Shown here: positions 60,701-64,000 of the stretch, in pieces
Layout of the letters: every line of letters begins with the position of its first letter
Numbering within the stretch: the first letter of the stretch is position 1
Source of the DNA: Shewanella putrefaciens
GTDB taxonomy: Bacteria; Pseudomonadota; Gammaproteobacteria; Enterobacterales; Shewanellaceae
DNA length: 64,000 nt
Reading direction: 5' to 3'
Assembly: GCF_016406305.1 (NCBI RefSeq)
Contig: NZ_CP066369.1
Coordinates: 886,501-950,500, forward strand
Program-made: the position numbers and the translations under genes
Notes under the pieces: model-generated
What the model was told of the DNA's origin: nothing
The model's input: the letters and a program-made list of their open reading frames with translations, nothing else
The model's database searches: none

Positions 60701-63700
60701 GTGAAGATAAGACTGATCACGAGTGCCATCGCCGTTGCACTCTATGGTGCGAGTAGTTTAAGCGCTGCAACGGATATGGGCACTGAACTTAGAATCCCAA
60801 TCAATAAGTTACAGGCTCCAAATGTAACAGTTGAGCAACTAAAAAAATTAAAACAAGCGACCAAGTCATCGAATAGTATGCTGCTGGATGATGGCCTCAA
60901 TGTGCAAATTAACCGTCAAGAGTCAAAATTTACCCGTGAAGAAGGCCTCAGCGGTGAGCAGGTTTATATCGTTCGACTGCATGAAAAGTCACTGGCAAAT
61001 GCGGCCGTATCTGGGGTATTTACGCATCAGGCATCGACTAAGCATGCCAAGCTCTTTGTTGCGGGAAAGGCAGTTTCAAATCAAGTCGATAATTATAAAA
61101 GACAACTGCTTAACCGCCAGAATGATGTTCTGAATTCTATCACCGCACTAACGGGATTAACTGAGCTTCGTCGCCAATTTACCAATGCAATCAATGGGTT
61201 TTCAATTAAGATGACTCAGGAACAAGCCGAAGCTGTCTCAAAACTCGGCAATGTGGCCTCAGTGCAACGCTCTAAAACCTATGAGTTGTTTACCGATGCG
61301 GGCCCTGAGCTTATCCAAGCCGATAAAATCTGGACAGGAGAAGCCACAGCATCAGTTCCCTACAAGGGTGAAGGCATCATCATGGGGATTGTCGACACAG
61401 GGGTGAATACCGATCATCCCTCCTTTGCGGATATTGGCGGTGACGGTTACGATCACACCAATCCCTGGGGCGCCGGTAAATATGTGGGCGATTGTACTAA
61501 GGCAGGCTTCGATACGCTATGCAATGACAAGCTGATTGGTGTTCGCAGCTATCCGGTGATCACTGATACTTTCACTTCGGGTGAACTGGGGGCGACTCGT
61601 CCTGCAATTGGTGAGGATTATCAAGGTCACGGTTCTCATACTGCCTCGACGGCGGCGGGTAACGTATTAAAAAATGTTGATTTCTCTGTACCTCAATCGG
61701 GTGCTAGCGCCGATGGTGAAGTGGTTAAGGCTGGGCTTTTCCCGCAGATCAGTGGTGTTGCCCCCCATGCCAATATCATCTCCTACCAGGTCTGTTATCC
61801 GGATAACGAAATTTATCCCGGTTGTCCGGGTGAGGCGCTGATCGCAGGGATAGAAGATGCCATTAGTGATGGGGTCGATGTCATTAACTTCTCTATTGGT
61901 GGTCAAGATTCCCATCCTTGGAGTGACGATGTTGAACTGGCATTTTTAGCGGCCCGTGAGGCTGGTATTTCGGTTGCAGCTGCCGCGGGGAATTCAGGTC
62001 AAGCGAGGGGATATGAAGAGTATTTTGGTGCCATTGACCATGCGTCACCTTGGCTACTGAACGTTGCCGCATCAACCCATGCCCGTGAGGTTGTGGTTGA
62101 AACTAAGTTGACCGAGCCAACCGGTGGCAACGAAGCGCCTAAATGGACAGAGATTGTCGGCGGCGCCATTAACCAAGAAACTGTCACTGGGGTTGTCGTT
62201 AAGGCGGCTGACTACGGCAATGAGTATTGCGGAGAGCCTTTTGCCACGGGTATTTTCGATAGCATCACAGATGCCGATGGCAATCCAACCGATGTGATAG
62301 TGGTTTGTAAGCGTAACAGCCTGAGCGATGCCAACGGTATTGCCCGTTCGGTTAAAGCCGATAATGTCAAAGCCGCGGGTGGCGATGGCATGATTATGTA
62401 CAACTATGCCAACGGCGATGCCATTGTCGGTACTGCGGCTTATTCTATTCCGAGTGTGCATATCGCTAAGGAAGAATGGGATGGTCGCTACGATAACGGC
62501 ATGTCAGGTTATGGCCTTAGCGATTGGTTAGCTAAGGGAAAAAATCATGTGCTGACCATTGGCAATACGCGCATTGAGCGTGAGATACACCCAGAAAATG
62601 CCGATTGGCTCGCTGCGTTTTCGTCCCGTGGCCCAAGCCCATCGACGCCCGAAGCGCTTATTCCTGCCGTGGCAGCCCCTGGGGTCGATATTTATGCCGC
62701 TTATTCAGATGAGCATCCATTCTCCTCGGCACCCGCTTCCGGCGATTTTGCCTTCCTAAGCGGTACTTCAATGGCATCCCCCCATGCGGCAGGATCGATG
62801 GCATTGTTACGCCAAGCCCATCCCGATTGGAGTGCGGCAGAGATCCAGTCTGCGCTGACAATGACGGCAGACAATGTCGTTAAATATCGTCGTTTGAACC
62901 AAGCTAACGGTAAAGAGGGTTTAGCCTCAACCTATCGCGCCGGTACTGGCCGTATCAATGTGGCCAATGCGGTAAAAGCGGGCCTCATTATGGATGAAAC
63001 TGCCGCCAACTTTAAAGCCGCCGATCCGAAAAACGGCGGCGCCGTGCATAAGCTGAATATTCCGCAATTAGTTAACTTTAGCTGCAAACCGACATGTCAG
63101 TGGGTGCGTACCGTTAAAGCCACTAAAGCGGGTTCATGGAAGGTTAGCCATGATGATGTGGTTAACTGGGCACTGGATATGCGTAGTCAGGCCGCTCAGA
63201 ATGGGGTGACTATCAAGGTAACCCCTGAGGAATTCACCTTAGCGGCGGGCGAAACCCAAACACTGATGATTGAGGCATCCATCATGGATACTCAAGATTG
63301 GTTTAGTAATGCCGAAGTTGAGTTGCATTCCAATCTTGTGTTAACCGAAACAACAGGAGTGAGTCCAGAAGCACATTGGCCGATTGTCTTTAAGTACGAT
63401 ATGAACAATATGCCCGGACGTCTGCAGGCGACAGCCCACAGGAATGAAGGTAATTATGTCTTTAAAGGCATCGCAATACCGGCCACTGAAACGCCAGTTG
63501 GTCGAGTCTTTGAACCCGTTAAGGCCGACGTTAAAACCTTCACGCTTCCAAGCGATGATGATAACTACTACCCTTGGGCGAGTAATATCGATCCGAACGT
63601 TTCGCCGGAAAAGCGATTAGATGAAGCGACCCATAGTATCACTATAGAGGTGCCTGCTAATTCTAAGCGTTTGATTGTTGAATCATTTGGTGTAACAGAA

Positions 63701-64000
63701 TCTCCGCTAGATGGCACTTTAGATAAGGGGAATCCGCTGGTTTATGTCGGTAAGGATTACAATGGCAATGGTAAACCGGATATAGATGAAGAGATATTGT
63801 GTCTGTCGAGTCATGTCCTGCTCGGTAACTTCTGTAATATCAACAACCCTGAACAAGGAACTTACTGGGCGGTATTCTATAACCCGAGAAACTGGTCATC
63901 CTTGGGCGTCGTCAACGAAACCTTCGAATATGCGACCGCAGTGGTAACAGACACAGTGGCGAGCGATTTTCAGGTGGCAGTGCCGAGTACCGATGGCGAT
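60701..64000 (+). CDS. Secreted S8 subtilisin-like serine protease (cut by right edge)
   Basis: The frame opens at GTG 60701 after AAGGAGTAAGGA and remains open for 1,100 residues to the end of the window, so the stop is not visible. A signal peptide ends LSA near residue 24. An I9-type propeptide follows (GEQVYIVRLHEKSLAN), then the S8 domain with the catalytic triad D232 (IVDTGVNTDHP), H310 (YQGHGSHTAS) and S690 (LSGTSMASPHAAG). A PA-type insert lies between His and Ser (about residues 480-580). Beyond residue 770 is a beta-rich C-terminal part. It should be secreted to degrade proteins, and it is divergent from mipA across 194 bases. Confidence 0.93.
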   Translation, partial: MKIRLITSAIAVALYGASSLSAATDMGTELRIPINKLQAPNVTVEQLKKLKQATKSSNSMLLDDGLNVQINRQESKFTREEGLSGEQVYIVRLHEKSLANAAVSGVFTHQASTKHAKLFVAGKAVSNQVDNYKRQLLNRQNDVLNSITALTGLTELRRQFTNAINGFSIKMTQEQAEAVSKLGNVASVQRSKTYELFTDAGPELIQADKIWTGEATASVPYKGEGIIMGIVDTGVNTDHPSFADIGGDGYDHTNPWGAGKYVGDCTKAGFDTLCNDKLIGVRSYPVITDTFTSGELGATRPAIGEDYQGHGSHTASTAAGNVLKNVDFSVPQSGASADGEVVKAGLFPQISGVAPHANIISYQVCYPDNEIYPGCPGEALIAGIEDAISDGVDVINFSIGGQDSHPWSDDVELAFLAAREAGISVAAAAGNSGQARGYEEYFGAIDHASPWLLNVAASTHAREVVVETKLTEPTGGNEAPKWTEIVGGAINQETVTGVVVKAADYGNEYCGEPFATGIFDSITDADGNPTDVIVVCKRNSLSDANGIARSVKADNVKAAGGDGMIMYNYANGDAIVGTAAYSIPSVHIAKEEWDGRYDNGMSGYGLSDWLAKGKNHVLTIGNTRIEREIHPENADWLAAFSSRGPSPSTPEALIPAVAAPGVDIYAAYSDEHPFSSAPASGDFAFLSGTSMASPHAAGSMALLRQAHPDWSAAEIQSALTMTADNVVKYRRLNQANGKEGLASTYRAGTGRINVANAVKAGLIMDETAANFKAADPKNGGAVHKLNIPQLVNFSCKPTCQWVRTVKATKAGSWKVSHDDVVNWALDMRSQAAQNGVTIKVTPEEFTLAAGETQTLMIEASIMDTQDWFSNAEVELHSNLVLTETTGVSPEAHWPIVFKYDMNNMPGRLQATAHRNEGNYVFKGIAIPATETPVGRVFEPVKADVKTFTLPSDDDNYYPWASNIDPNVSPEKRLDEATHSITIEVPANSKRLIVESFGVTESPLDGTLDKGNPLVYVGKDYNGNGKPDIDEEILCLSSHVLLGNFCNINNPEQGTYWAVFYNPRNWSSLGVVNETFEYATAVVTDTVASDFQVAVPSTDGD

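Noticed and set aside
1..64000. Search for tRNA, rRNA, CRISPR arrays, insertion sequences or prophage genes
   Set aside because: No cloverleaf, CCA-ended stem set, regularly spaced repeats, transposase motifs or phage structural genes were seen; XerD at 33344 is the housekeeping recombinase, not a mobile-element integrase.

Overview
The window is chromosomal DNA of a Shewanella-type marine gammaproteobacterium. The main evidence is a tetraheme flavocytochrome c fumarate reductase (fccA, 596 aa with four CXXCH motifs), a split-Soret-type diheme cytochrome with a Tat signal, and a tktA-epd-pgk-fba run next to metK. Base composition and codon use look even throughout. I see no insertion sequence, prophage, CRISPR array, rRNA or tRNA. 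This appears to be core chromosome with lineage-specific genes interspersed.

Layout. 1-4.8 kb: the end of a small membrane protein, an acidic-substrate DAACS symporter, a META-domain lipoprotein, a GAF protein with a decayed GGDEF domain, a GNAT acetyltransferase and small orphans. 5.1-12.5 kb: metK (minus strand, behind a recognisable sigma70 promoter overlapped by four tandem met boxes), then tktA, epd, pgk and fba on the plus strand. 12.6-15 kb: a DUF481 outer-membrane protein and NhaD. 15.2-19.6 kb: two paralogous ToxR/ToxS-like pairs (winged-helix transmembrane regulator plus membrane-anchored partner), both on the plus strand, flank a minus-strand unit encoding a split-Soret-like diheme cytochrome and a lipoprotein. 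19.7-24.3 kb: an orphan two-TM protein, a PAS protein with a degenerate GGDEF domain, and a radical SAM protein. 24.4-31.3 kb: an RND pump with its adaptor, an SrmB-like helicase and trmN6.

31.8-38 kb: brnQ, xerD-dsbC-recJ and small genes. 38-42.3 kb: ahpF and ahpC (with a predicted OxyR site upstream), then a secreted M17 aminopeptidase whose stop codon lies in a five-copy heptamer repeat. 42.4-46.8 kb: a spermidine-synthase-fold protein, a small MscS channel, a Bax-like glucosaminidase, two lipoproteins and a dienelactone hydrolase. 46.9-49.9 kb: ldhA and fccA, the anaerobic metabolism genes. 50.4-54.7 kb: small membrane proteins, a methyltransferase, a YjfB-like protein, a thioredoxin-DsbD/CcdA fusion, and the divergent ohr/ohrR pair. 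54.8-64 kb: a short GlpD-like oxidoreductase, rlmC, a four-gene MipA/DUF3019/response regulator/histidine kinase operon, and a large secreted S8 protease that runs off the right edge.

The most interesting region is 15.2-19.6 kb. The two regulator pairs keep matching periplasmic cysteines (C188/C247 and C187/C246). The first regulator also starts right after a perfect 9-bp inverted repeat that contains its Shine-Dalgarno sequence. Thiol and peroxide themes recur (AhpCF, DsbC, thioredoxin-DsbD fusion, Ohr/OhrR). Functions are assigned by reading the translated sequences; no database search was run.
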